DNA of 64,000 nt, taken from Acidovorax sp. GTDB taxonomy: Bacteria > Pseudomonadota > Gammaproteobacteria > Burkholderiales > Burkholderiaceae_C. Of this stretch, positions 1 to 8,121 are shown piece after piece. The number at the start of each line of letters is the position of its first letter. The stretch's first letter is position 1. The notes below the pieces were generated by a model. The model searched no databases. It saw nothing but the letters and a program-made list of their open reading frames with translations, and was not told the origin of the DNA. The stretch covers positions 1 through 64,000 of the forward strand of contig NZ_JAPUDY010000027.1 of the NCBI RefSeq assembly GCF_027492855.1, in the 5' to 3' direction. The position numbers were made by a program, and so were the translations under genes.

Positions 1-840
1 GGCGACGAGGTGCTGGTGGAAGACCCCGGCTACCCCGGCATCCGCGCCAGCCTGCTGGGCCATGGCGTGTTGGCGCGGCCTGTGGCGCTGGATGCGCAGG
101 GCCTGTGCATAGCGGAAGGTGCGGCGCAATGGCCCGGCGCACGCATGGCCGTGGTCACACCCACGCACCAATTCCCCACCGGGGTGGGCATGCCTTTGGC
201 GCGGCGGCAGGCGTTGCTGCAATGGGCACGCATACACGATGCATGGGTGGTGGAGGACGACTACGACGGCGAATTCCAATACGGCAGCGCGGCCCAGCGT
301 GTACCCGCACTGTGCAGCCTGCCGGGCTCGGAGCGCGTGCTGTATGTGGGCACCTTCTCCAAGACACTGCACCCCGGCCTGCGCCTGGGTTTTGTGGTGG
401 TGCCGCCCGCGCTGGTGGAGGCCTTTGCCATGGCCCGCGCCATGACCGACCGGCATGCGCCCGGCGACGCCCAGGCCGTGCTGGCGCGCTTCATCGCCGA
501 AGGGCACTTGCTGCGCCACCTGCGCCAGATGCGCGAGCTGTACCAAGAGCGCCAGCGGATGCTGATTGATGCGCTGGGGGACGCCAGCGATGGTGCTCTG
601 CAGCTTGCGCCCAGCGACCGGGGCATGCAACTCCTGTACGAAAGCGCACCCGGCAGCAACGACGAGGCCCTGAGCCGCCAGGCGCTCAGCGCCGGGGTGA
701 TGCTGGCGCCGCTGTCGCGCTACGCAATGCAGTCACAGCGGCGCGGGTGGCTGTTTGGCTATGCGGGCTACGGCGAGGCCGAGATCGTGGCCGCCGCACG
801 GGTGGTGGCGAAGCTGGCGAAACGGGCAGGGGGGCTTTGA
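1..840 (+). CDS. MocR/PdxR-type regulator, aminotransferase half (5' end outside window)
   Basis: The window opens inside this gene. The frame is open from base 1 and stops at TGA 838-840, leaving 279 visible residues. They match the fold-type I PLP-dependent aminotransferase half of a MocR (GntR-family) regulator. GDEVLVEDPGYPG is the segment found early in that domain, and SKTLHPGLRLGF carries the expected PLP lysine at visible residue 121. The N-terminal winged-helix DNA-binding half must lie upstream, so the target cannot be read. Free aminotransferases share this fold, but the overall pattern favours MocR. The gene converges on the MBL hydrolase gene with 4 bp between the stop codons. 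Confidence 0.8.
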   Translation, partial: GDEVLVEDPGYPGIRASLLGHGVLARPVALDAQGLCIAEGAAQWPGARMAVVTPTHQFPTGVGMPLARRQALLQWARIHDAWVVEDDYDGEFQYGSAAQRVPALCSLPGSERVLYVGTFSKTLHPGLRLGFVVVPPALVEAFAMARAMTDRHAPGDAQAVLARFIAEGHLLRHLRQMRELYQERQRMLIDALGDASDGALQLAPSDRGMQLLYESAPGSNDEALSRQALSAGVMLAPLSRYAMQSQRRGWLFGYAGYGEAEIVAAARVVAKLAKRAGGL

Positions 841-844
841 TTCC

Positions 845-2002
845 TCAGGACTGCGCAGCCGAGCTGACCATGGGTGCCGTCGCCAAAGACCGGGTCTGGG
901 CCTGCGCCTCCCGCCACCATTGCCGTGACAACGCGGGCTGGCGGATGTCCAACCGTTCGCCCATCACCGGCGCCACCAGCGGCACGCCGGCCTTTTCAGC
1001 CAGAGCGGTGATGCGCTCGAAGGGCTCGGTCCAGGGGTGCAGCGCCAGGTCGAACGTGCCGTTGTGGATGGGCATGAGGTGGCGGCCCCGCAGATCGATA
1101 TGGGCCTGCAGGCTTTGCTCGGGGTGCATGTGGATGTCTGGCCAGTCGGCGTTGTAGGCGCCGGTCTCGACCATGGTCAGGTCAAAGGGGCCAAAACGCT
1201 CACCAATGGCCTTGAAGCCGTCGAAATAGCCCGTGTCGCCGCTGAAGAAGATGCGGGTGTCGCCCGCGATCAGCACCCACGAGGCCCACAGCGTGCTGTT
1301 GCCGTCGGACAGGCTGCGGCCCGAGAAATGCTGCGCTGGCGTGGCCACCAGTTGCAGGCCGCCCACGGTGGTGCCTTGCCACCAATCGAGTTGCTGCACC
1401 TTGGCGGCGGGCACGCCCCAGGCGATGAGCCGGTCGCCCACGCCCAGCGGGGTGATGAAGTGTTCGACCTTGGGGGCCAGCTTCTGGATGGCGGCGTAGT
1501 CCAGGTGGTCGTAGTGGTCGTGCGACAGCAGCACGCCGGTGATGGGCGGCAGCTCTTCGATGGTGATGGGCGGCGCATGAAAACGCTTGGGGCCCATGAA
1601 CTGGAAGGGCGAGGCGCGCTCGGAGAACACCGGGTCGGTCAGCCAGAACTGGCCGTTGACCTTGAGCAGCATGGTGGAATGGCCCAGGCGCCAAAAGCTC
1701 AGATCGGGCGCGGCCAGCAGGTCCGAGCGCATCACGGCGTGCACGGGCAGGCTCTGGTGGGGCCGGGCGTCGGCAGGTTTGCCGGTGGCAAAGCGCCACA
1801 GCACCTCCACCATCTTGAGCGCGCCGGGCTTGTAACGCGGTGCGGCGTTGTGGAACTTGCCGTCCCCGAACTGGGGCGACTGTGCATACGAAGCCACCGG
1901 CTGGGTGGCGCTGGAGAAGATGCTGTAGGCCATGGCGATCAGAACAAGGAGGAACAAAAACGCCCGGAGCAGGCGGCGGCGAAGGGGTTTCAGGGGATGC
2001 AC
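845..2002 (-). CDS. Membrane-anchored MBL-fold metallohydrolase (UlaG/NAPE-PLD-like)
   Basis: A 385-residue protein with a GTG start. A hydrophobic segment at about residues 13-30 (LLRAFLFLLVLIAMAY) should anchor it in the inner membrane with the enzyme domain in the periplasm. The metallo-beta-lactamase HxHxDH motif is SHDHYDHLD near residue 158, and a second metal-site element, FSGDTGYFDG, lies near residue 254. A later conserved stretch is MPIHNGTFDLALHPW. The layout is that of the UlaG/NAPE-PLD-like subgroup, which hydrolyses phosphodiester or lactone bonds; the substrate cannot be told. The gene is divergent from a TetR regulator across two operator-like sites, so it is probably that repressor's target. 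Confidence 0.78.
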   Translation of the reverse strand: MHPLKPLRRRLLRAFLFLLVLIAMAYSIFSSATQPVASYAQSPQFGDGKFHNAAPRYKPGALKMVEVLWRFATGKPADARPHQSLPVHAVMRSDLLAAPDLSFWRLGHSTMLLKVNGQFWLTDPVFSERASPFQFMGPKRFHAPPITIEELPPITGVLLSHDHYDHLDYAAIQKLAPKVEHFITPLGVGDRLIAWGVPAAKVQQLDWWQGTTVGGLQLVATPAQHFSGRSLSDGNSTLWASWVLIAGDTRIFFSGDTGYFDGFKAIGERFGPFDLTMVETGAYNADWPDIHMHPEQSLQAHIDLRGRHLMPIHNGTFDLALHPWTEPFERITALAEKAGVPLVAPVMGERLDIRQPALSRQWWREAQAQTRSLATAPMVSSAAQS

Positions 2003-2020
2003 GGGTTTTCTTAAAGGTGC

Positions 2021-2074
2021 ACTATACGGTGTAGTTTATCTGATTTCTTCAAAAAGTAAACTGCTCGGTGTAAA
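2021..2074. promoter_or_regulatory. Two operator-like sites between the MBL hydrolase and TetR genes
   Basis: ACTATACGGTGTAGT (2021-2035) is a near-perfect palindrome, with 12 of 15 positions symmetric. A related half-degenerate copy, ACTGCTCGGTGTAAA (2060-2074), lies 39 bp further on and shares ACT and CGGTGTA. The first site is 19 bp upstream of the hydrolase GTG start and the second ends 9 bp before the TetR ATG. This placement suits a repressor that controls both divergent genes. Binding is inferred from symmetry and position only. Confidence 0.55.
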
Positions 2075-2083
2075 ATTTTGACA

Positions 2084-2752
2084 ATGACCGAGGCCGCGCT
2101 TCCCATTTCCCCCATCACCCCCACCCGCCTGACCGACCGCAAACGCGACGCCATCGTGTTGGCCGCGATTGCCGAGTTTCGCGAGCACGGCTTCAGCGGC
2201 ACCAGCATGGACCGCGTGGCGGCAGCGGCCGAGGTGTCCAAACGCACGGTGTACAACCACTTCCCCAGCAAGGACGAGCTGTTCGGCGCGATCCTGGAGC
2301 GCCTGTGGCAGTGCAGCCAGTCGCTGGCTGACGTGGCCTACGACCCCACGCGCCCGCTGCGCGCGCAACTGCTGGCGGCGCTGGAACAAAAGATGGCGCT
2401 GCTCAACGACGCGAGTTTTATCGACCTGTCGCGCGTGGCCATCGCCGAGATGATGCACACACCCGAGCGTGCCCAGGCCATGGTGGCGCGCCTGTCCGAG
2501 AAGGAAGAGGGCCTGCCGCGCTTCATCCGCGCCGCCCAGCAAGAAGGCGCCCTGCGCGCGGGCGTGGACCCGCAGTACGCCGCGCTCCAACTGCACGGCA
2601 TGGTCAAATCCTTCGCCTTCTGGCCGCAATTGGCCCTGGGCCAGCCGCCCCTCACTGCCGCGCAGCAGCAGCAGGTGCTGGGGGATGCGGTGGATATGTT
2701 TTTGGGGTTCTACGCGGCGGCGCCCAACAAGGAATCGCGTCGACCGGGATAA
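2084..2752 (+). CDS. TetR/AcrR-family transcriptional regulator
   Basis: A 222-residue protein starting at ATG 2084; a TTG two codons upstream is a possible alternative. Residues ~18-65 form a classic TetR helix-turn-helix: AIAEFREHGFSGTSMDRVA then EVSKRTVYNHFPSKDELF. The C-terminal ligand and dimer domain resembles the AcrR-type C-terminal domain (SLADVAYDPTRPLRAQLLAAL onward). The family represses neighbouring genes and releases DNA on binding a small hydrophobic ligand. The divergent membrane-anchored hydrolase is the likely target, and autoregulation is likely because one site abuts this start codon. The ligand is unknown. Confidence 0.85.
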   Translation: MTEAALPISPITPTRLTDRKRDAIVLAAIAEFREHGFSGTSMDRVAAAAEVSKRTVYNHFPSKDELFGAILERLWQCSQSLADVAYDPTRPLRAQLLAALEQKMALLNDASFIDLSRVAIAEMMHTPERAQAMVARLSEKEEGLPRFIRAAQQEGALRAGVDPQYAALQLHGMVKSFAFWPQLALGQPPLTAAQQQQVLGDAVDMFLGFYAAAPNKESRRPG

Positions 2753-2806
2753 TCAGAGCCCCTCACGATCCCCCGCGGCGGCACCGCATCGCCCACCGTT
2801 CACACC

Positions 2807-4732
2807 ATGTCTGCCGTCGCCCCCGCACCCCGCACTCAGCGCGTGCTCTCCGTCATCCCGCCGATGACGCAGCTCAACACGCCGTACCCCTCCACCGCCT
2901 ACCTCACGGGGTTTCTGCGCTCGCGCGGCATTGCGGCGGTGCAGGAAGACCTGGCGCTGGCGCTGGTGCTGCAACTGCTCTCGCCCGAGGGGCTGCGCGC
3001 CGTGGCCGCCAAGGTGGACACATTGCACACCAAAAAACAAAGCCCTGCCGTGCAGAGCTTTGCCGCGCAAAAAGACCGCTACCTCGCCACCATCGGCCCT
3101 GCCATTGCCTTTTTGCAAGGGCGCGACAGCACGCTGGCACACCGCATCGCGGGCCGGCACTACCTGCCCGAAGGGCCGCGTTTTGCCACGCTGGACGTGT
3201 ATGTGGATGACGAGGGCGGCGACCCGCTGGGCTGGGCGTTTGGCGCCCTGGGCCTGCACGACAAGGCCAAGCACCTGGCCACGCTGTATTTGAACGACCT
3301 GGCCGACGTGCTGCGCGATGCGGTGGACGAACGCTTTGAATTCGTGCGCTATGCCGAATCGCTGGCGGGCAGCCAGCCCACGTTTGATCCGTTGGCAAAA
3401 GCACTGGCCGCACCACCCACGCTGGTGGACGAGATGCTGCAACAGCTCACGCACGAGGCGCTGGAGCGCCACGCGCCCGACGTGGTGCTGCTGTCGGTGC
3501 CTTTCCCCGGCTCGGTGTATGCGGCGTTTCGCATTGCGCAGGCCATCAAGGCGCGCCACCCGCACGTGGTGACAGTGCTGGGTGGCGGTTTTGTGAACAC
3601 CGAACTGCGCGAGCTGGCCGACCCGCGTGTGTTCGACCATGTCGACTACGTGACGCTGGACGCAGGCGAACGCCCGCTGCTCGCGCTGCTGGAACATGTG
3701 CAAGGCGGGCGTGGCCGCCAGCGGCTGGTGCGCACCTTTGTGCGCGATGACGCAGGCGCGGTGCAGTACATCAACATGATGGAAGCCGACATCGCCTTTG
3801 CCGAGGTGGGCACGCCCACCTGGGACGGCCTGCCGCTTCAGCACTATCTGTCGCTCTTGGACATGCTCAACCCCATGCACCGCCTGTGGAGCGACGGGCG
3901 CTGGAACAAGCTCACCGTGGCGCACGGCTGCTACTGGAAGAAGTGCAGCTTCTGCGACGTGAGCCTGGACTACATCAGCCGCTACGAGGGCGCGAGCGCC
4001 GAAGTGCTGGCCGACCGCATTGAGCAGATCGTGCGTGAGACGGGGCAAACAGGCTTTCACTTCGTGGACGAGGCCGCCCCGCCCAAGGCACTGAAAGCGC
4101 TGGCCACCGAGCTGATTGCACGCAACGCGGGCATTAGCTGGTGGGGCAATGTGCGGTTTGAAAAAACCTTCACGCCCGAGCTGGCCGAGCTGATGGCCGA
4201 CAGCGGCTGCATCGCCATCTCGGGCGGACTCGAAGTGGCATCAGACAGGCTGCTGCAGCTCATGAAAAAAGGCGTGTCGGTGGACCAGGTAGCGCGCGTG
4301 ACGCGGGCCTTCACCGACGCGGGCATCCTTGTGCATGCGTACCTGATGTATGGCTTTCCCACGCAAACCGTGCAAGACACCGTGGACGCACTCGAATACG
4401 TGCGCCAACTGTTCGCCAACGGCTGCATCCAGAGCGGTTTTTTCCACCGCTTTGCCTGCACCGTGCACTCGCCCGTGGGCAAGAACCCCGAGGAATACGG
4501 CGTGACGCTGGCGCCGCTGCCACCCGGCGACTTCGCCAAGAACGACGTGGCCTTCATCGACCCCACGGGCGTCGACCACGACGCGCTGGGCGGCGCGCTT
4601 AAGAAGGCCATCTACAACTACATGCACGGCATCGGGCTGGAAGAAGACGTGCGCAGCTGGTTCCCGTTCAAGGTGCCCAAGACCACGGTGCGGCGCGACC
4701 GGATTGAGCGGGCGCTGCGCGAACGGGGCTGA
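2807..4732 (+). CDS. Cobalamin-binding-domain radical SAM protein with CX4CX2C motif
   Basis: A 641-residue protein. The N-terminal half looks like a B12-binding Rossmann region (VVLLSVPFPGSVYAAFRIA near residue 230, then VTVLGGGFVNTELREL). The radical SAM core follows, with its cluster cysteines in GCYWKKCSFCD: C375, C380 and C383. The spacing is therefore CX4CX2C rather than the usual CX3CX2C. HFVDEAAPP and ISGGLEVASDRLLQLMKKG are further radical SAM barrel elements. Enzymes of this build use SAM-derived radicals, often for methylation or ring chemistry on unactivated carbons, but the substrate here cannot be named. It stands alone, 54 bp after the TetR gene, with no obvious pathway partner. 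Confidence 0.8.
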   Translation: MSAVAPAPRTQRVLSVIPPMTQLNTPYPSTAYLTGFLRSRGIAAVQEDLALALVLQLLSPEGLRAVAAKVDTLHTKKQSPAVQSFAAQKDRYLATIGPAIAFLQGRDSTLAHRIAGRHYLPEGPRFATLDVYVDDEGGDPLGWAFGALGLHDKAKHLATLYLNDLADVLRDAVDERFEFVRYAESLAGSQPTFDPLAKALAAPPTLVDEMLQQLTHEALERHAPDVVLLSVPFPGSVYAAFRIAQAIKARHPHVVTVLGGGFVNTELRELADPRVFDHVDYVTLDAGERPLLALLEHVQGGRGRQRLVRTFVRDDAGAVQYINMMEADIAFAEVGTPTWDGLPLQHYLSLLDMLNPMHRLWSDGRWNKLTVAHGCYWKKCSFCDVSLDYISRYEGASAEVLADRIEQIVRETGQTGFHFVDEAAPPKALKALATELIARNAGISWWGNVRFEKTFTPELAELMADSGCIAISGGLEVASDRLLQLMKKGVSVDQVARVTRAFTDAGILVHAYLMYGFPTQTVQDTVDALEYVRQLFANGCIQSGFFHRFACTVHSPVGKNPEEYGVTLAPLPPGDFAKNDVAFIDPTGVDHDALGGALKKAIYNYMHGIGLEEDVRSWFPFKVPKTTVRRDRIERALRERG

Positions 4733-4749
4733 TTTTTGGATCGAATAAG

Positions 4750-4800
4750 GCTATAGCGCTCATATTTAAAGCGCAACAAGCTATTATATTTATAGCAATT
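4750..4800. repeat. Intergenic palindromic repeat, copy 1
   Basis: CTATAGCGCTCATATTTAAA followed by GCGCAACAAGCTATTATATTTATAGCAATT. This is a degenerate member of a family found eight times in this window, with the core TAGCGCTT-spacer-AAGCGC followed by an AGCTAT-TTGATAGCAA segment. It fills the gap between the radical SAM gene and the convergent dinD-like gene and ends directly at that gene's stop codon. Confidence 0.7.
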
Positions 4801-5655
4801 TCATTCCTTTTTGACTGATTTGATGGCCTTGACCGTTTTCGTAGCTGCAGCCGGTGGCAGGTAGTTGGACCCTGTCACCACCGGCTTACCCGTTTGGCTC
4901 TCCAACTGGTGGCGGGCCTGCCGGGCGATGTTGCCGCCGGTTTGCGCAGCGGTCTTGTTCTCAGCCATGCCGGTGGCCTGCACGCTTTCGGCAATCTGGC
5001 GCGTGGAAAGTTCAGCCAGGGCGGTAAAGATCAGCTCGGCCTCGCTCATGTGGTCGCGCAGGTTGTGACTGGCCAAGCCCTTCATCTCTTTGTGCTGCGC
5101 CACACTCAGGCCCGCCCATTCCTGGTGAATGATGTTGGTGAGGATGGCGAATTCACTGCCCGCCTTGATGTCGTGCTCACTCCAATAGTCAGTGAGCTTG
5201 TTGCGGGTTTCCTGCCCGGTCATGCGCTGCTGGATCCATTTGTCGCTGCGGCCATGCTGCTGCCAAGTCTGGCGGGCGCGGTCCAGCGACAGGGCCGGGT
5301 CAGCCAGCTCCTGCATGCGCTCGTAGCCCACCTTGGCCAGCCAGAGTTTGATGGGCTCTGCTTTGGGGCTGGGGATGGATTGAACAATACGCAGCAAACT
5401 TTCTGCGGTGGCCACATCAGTCAGCCGTTGCTTGCCGTCCGCAGCAGGCAATTTCAACTGTCGACAAAATGTCGACAGTTCAGCCCCATCCTCTGATTTG
5501 ACCCGCACTTTCATCTTGAACCAGTAGTCGCGGGCGTTTTCGCTATCCGTTAGCACCTGCACCACGTCGATCACAGAGAACCACCAGGTTTCCGTGCCCT
5601 CGTCGTACACACGGCGGATGGGCTGACCATCGAATTCTGCGGGCAGGGTTTTCAT
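4801..5655 (-). CDS. dinD: BRO-N domain, DinD-like DNA damage-inducible protein
   Basis: A 284-residue protein with a BRO-N antirepressor-type domain in the first ~110 residues (RRVYDEGTETWWFSVIDVV, then DYWFKMKVRVKSEDG and LLRIVQSIPSPKAEPIKLWL). It is followed by a DinD-type C-terminal part with RMTGQETRNKLTDYW, HQEWAGLSVAQHKEMKGL and HNLRDHMSEAELIFTALAE. In E. coli DinD is SOS-induced and inhibits RecA activities; related proteins also occur in phages. A strong SD, GGAG, precedes the ATG at 5655. A LexA-type box lies 31 bp upstream and is shared with the divergent dinG, which supports the DinD reading over a phage antirepressor. Confidence 0.8.
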   Translation of the reverse strand: MKTLPAEFDGQPIRRVYDEGTETWWFSVIDVVQVLTDSENARDYWFKMKVRVKSEDGAELSTFCRQLKLPAADGKQRLTDVATAESLLRIVQSIPSPKAEPIKLWLAKVGYERMQELADPALSLDRARQTWQQHGRSDKWIQQRMTGQETRNKLTDYWSEHDIKAGSEFAILTNIIHQEWAGLSVAQHKEMKGLASHNLRDHMSEAELIFTALAELSTRQIAESVQATGMAENKTAAQTGGNIARQARHQLESQTGKPVVTGSNYLPPAAATKTVKAIKSVKKE

Positions 5656-5685
5656 AAGCGCTCCAGCATCGTTTTCAGGATATTA

Positions 5686-5701
5686 CTGTATAAATCACCA
5701 G
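5686..5701. promoter_or_regulatory. LexA/SOS-box-like site shared by divergent dinD-like and dinG genes
   Basis: CTGTATAAATCACCAG fits the CTG-N10-CAG form of the gammaproteobacterial and betaproteobacterial LexA operator, and the flanks TA and TT extend the match to the 20-bp consensus. It lies 31 bp upstream of the dinD-like start and about 89 bp upstream of the dinG start. Both neighbours belong to families named for DNA-damage induction, so a shared SOS operator is a sensible reading. LexA itself is not in the window. Confidence 0.7.
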
Positions 5702-5730
5702 TTTCATCAATCCATTTCGGCCCATCGAAT

Positions 5731-5786
5731 GCTACATAATAGATAGCTTATAGCGCTTATCTATCAAGCGCTACAGCCACTTTTTA
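5731..5786. repeat. Intergenic palindromic repeat, copy 2
   Basis: The core TAGCGCTTATCTATCAAGCGCTA contains perfect TAGCGCTT/AAGCGCTA arms around TATCTATC sequence, with the AGATAGCT flank on the left. It ends four bases before the dinG start codon, so the hairpin would lie in the dinG 5' leader and leaves no recognisable Shine-Dalgarno sequence. Confidence 0.75.
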
Positions 5787-5789
5787 CCC

Positions 5790-7952
5790 ATGTCCTCCCC
5801 AGAATGGGCCGCCCAGGCCCTGCAGTCGTTCGATGCGGTGGTGCAGGCCACGCCAGGGTTTCGCAGCCGCGTCGGCCAGCGGCTGATGGCCGAGCAGGTG
5901 GCGCACACGTTCAGCCGCGCCACGCTGGGCAAGGTGGATGAAGAAAACGGCGAGGCCGCGCCCACGCGCTCCATTGCGGTCATCCAGGCGGGCACGGGCG
6001 TGGGCAAGTCGCTGGCCTATTGCGCGCCCGCCATTGCACTGGCGCTGTCGCGCGGCACGCGGGTGCTGATCTCTACCGCCACCGTGGCGCTGCAGGAGCA
6101 GTTGGTCAACAAGGACCTGCCCGCGCTGGCAGCGCTGCTGCCGCAACCCTTCAAGTTTGCGCTGGCCAAAGGGCGCGGGCGCTATGTGTGCAAGCTCAAG
6201 CTCGACCGCCTGGCGGGCACGGGCGAGGCCGAGGAAGAGGGCGACGACGACCTGTTTGCCGAGGAGGAAGCCGCCGCCCGCGCCAAGCGCCCCCGGCACG
6301 AGACCGAGGCGCGCATCCAGTTTTATTCCACCATGGCGCAGACCTTGTCGAAAGGCGCCTGGGATGGCGACCGCGACAGCCTCGATACGCCCCCCGAGCC
6401 CGAGGTGTGGAGCCCCGTGGCGGCCGAGGGTGCGTCGTGCACCGGCAAACACTGCCCAGCCTTCAGCCAGTGCACCTACTACGACAAACGCAAGGAGCTG
6501 GTGGGCGCACAGGTGATCGTGGCCAACCATGATTTGCTGCTCTCATCGCTGGGCGCACGCGTGCTGCCCGAGCTGGACAACTGCCTCCTGGTGCTGGACG
6601 AAGCCCACCACCTGCCCACCACGGCGCTCGACCAGTTTGCGTGCAGCATGGATTTGTCGCGCATTACCTGGATCGAGCGGCTGTCGAGCCGGGGCCTGCG
6701 CATTGGCGCGCTGCTGGAGGTGGAGGAGATTGCCGACATCCCCAAACACTCGGCCCAATTGCGGCAGACGATGCAGGACCTGGCCCGCATCGTGATGGAT
6801 GTGTACGGCGACAACCTCAAGAGCCAGCGGAGCGCCTGGGGCCCTGCGCGTGTGCGCGTGCCGCGCGGCGAGCTGCCCGAGCCTCTCATCGCCCCGCTGG
6901 GCCTGCTGGCAGCCAGTGCCGAAGGCTTCCTCGAAGCCCTGCGCGCCATCAGCAAAGCGCTGCGCGCCGAAATGCGCGACAAGCCCGACGAGGCCAAGCG
7001 GCTGTCCACGCTGTACGCGCAAATCGGCATGCTGGCGCCGCGCCTGGAAGAGCTGCATGCCACGGCCCAACTGCTGCTGCAAGACGCGCCCGAAGGCGCG
7101 GTCCCCGCTGCCAAATGGTTCACGCTGGAGGTGGATGGCGACTTCATCGTGGTCAAGGCGCATGCCAGCCCCATCCTGCCCGGCACCACGCTGCGCAACC
7201 ACCTGTGGAGCGCAGTGCGCGGCGCGGTGCTGACCTCGGCCACGCTCACGAGCTGTGGGCACTTTGACTTTTTTCTGCGCGAGTCCGGACTGCACGGCGA
7301 CGAAGCCGCCACCACGCTCGAAGTGCCCAGCCCCTTCGACTATGCCGCGCAGGGCACGCTGGTCGCGGCCGAGACGCGCGCCGACCCCAAGAACGCCGCG
7401 CAGTTCACCACCGAGATGGTCGATGCGCTGCTGCACGACATTGCACGTGTGGAGTTTGGCGCCCTGGTGCTGTTCACCTCGCGCGAGCAGATGCGCCAGG
7501 CCGTGGGTGCCCTGCCCACCGCCATGCGCAGCGTGGTGCTGGTGCAAAACGCGCTGCCGCGCACGCAGTTGCTCAAGCGCCACCGCGAGCGCGTGGACAA
7601 CGGCGAGCCCTCGGTCATCTTCGGCATGCAGTCGTTTGGCGAAGGGCTGGACCTGCCGGGCCGCCTGTGCGAATCGGTCTTCATCACCAAGCTGCCCTTT
7701 GCCCCGCCCGACGACCCCGTGGGCGAAGCCCGTGCCGAATGGCTGCGCGCCGTGGGCCGCGACCCGTTCAGCGAACTGGTGGTGCCCGCCACCGCCATCC
7801 GCCTCGCGCAGTGGGTGGGCCGCGCCATCCGCACCGAAGAGGACCAGGCCCACGTGTATTGCTACGACAAGCGCCTCACGCGCACCAGCTACGGCCAGCG
7901 CCTGCTCAAAGGCCTGCCGCCGTTTGCGCTGGAGCGGCGGCCAGTGGATTGA
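5790..7952 (+). CDS. dinG: DinG-family ATP-dependent DNA helicase
   Basis: A 720-residue superfamily 2 XPD/DinG helicase, which unwinds DNA 5' to 3' and helps replication past R-loops and damage. Visible elements are the Walker A motif QAGTGVGKS (~residues 67-75), the DEAH box D270-E-A-H273, and C-terminal motifs GMQSFGEGLDLPGR and QWVGRAIRTEEDQ. Four cysteines (C134, C217, C222, C228) lie between motif I and the DEAH box and are positioned to hold the 4Fe-4S cluster of this family. The length is normal. The start codon follows an intergenic repeat without a clear SD. The gene shares a LexA-like box with the divergent dinD-like gene. Confidence 0.9.
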   Translation: MSSPEWAAQALQSFDAVVQATPGFRSRVGQRLMAEQVAHTFSRATLGKVDEENGEAAPTRSIAVIQAGTGVGKSLAYCAPAIALALSRGTRVLISTATVALQEQLVNKDLPALAALLPQPFKFALAKGRGRYVCKLKLDRLAGTGEAEEEGDDDLFAEEEAAARAKRPRHETEARIQFYSTMAQTLSKGAWDGDRDSLDTPPEPEVWSPVAAEGASCTGKHCPAFSQCTYYDKRKELVGAQVIVANHDLLLSSLGARVLPELDNCLLVLDEAHHLPTTALDQFACSMDLSRITWIERLSSRGLRIGALLEVEEIADIPKHSAQLRQTMQDLARIVMDVYGDNLKSQRSAWGPARVRVPRGELPEPLIAPLGLLAASAEGFLEALRAISKALRAEMRDKPDEAKRLSTLYAQIGMLAPRLEELHATAQLLLQDAPEGAVPAAKWFTLEVDGDFIVVKAHASPILPGTTLRNHLWSAVRGAVLTSATLTSCGHFDFFLRESGLHGDEAATTLEVPSPFDYAAQGTLVAAETRADPKNAAQFTTEMVDALLHDIARVEFGALVLFTSREQMRQAVGALPTAMRSVVLVQNALPRTQLLKRHRERVDNGEPSVIFGMQSFGEGLDLPGRLCESVFITKLPFAPPDDPVGEARAEWLRAVGRDPFSELVVPATAIRLAQWVGRAIRTEEDQAHVYCYDKRLTRTSYGQRLLKGLPPFALERRPVD

Positions 7953-8121
7953 AATCGCCGTGCATCGATCCGAAGCTCCTTAAATGTGTGAAAAAAAGCA
8001 AGCTCTGTGAGATGCGAAGAACGCCTGCGCTGTCGCAACAATGGGATGATCGACAGTCCTTCAATGTGGTTGCTATGGGTTTTCAGATGCGTCATGTACC
8101 CAAATTTTTCAGGACTCTTCC

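Noticed and set aside
2753..4060. Large antisense open frame opposite the radical SAM gene, and similar ones opposite most large genes
   Set aside because: His/Arg/Val-rich translations without family motifs are typical third-position GC shadows.
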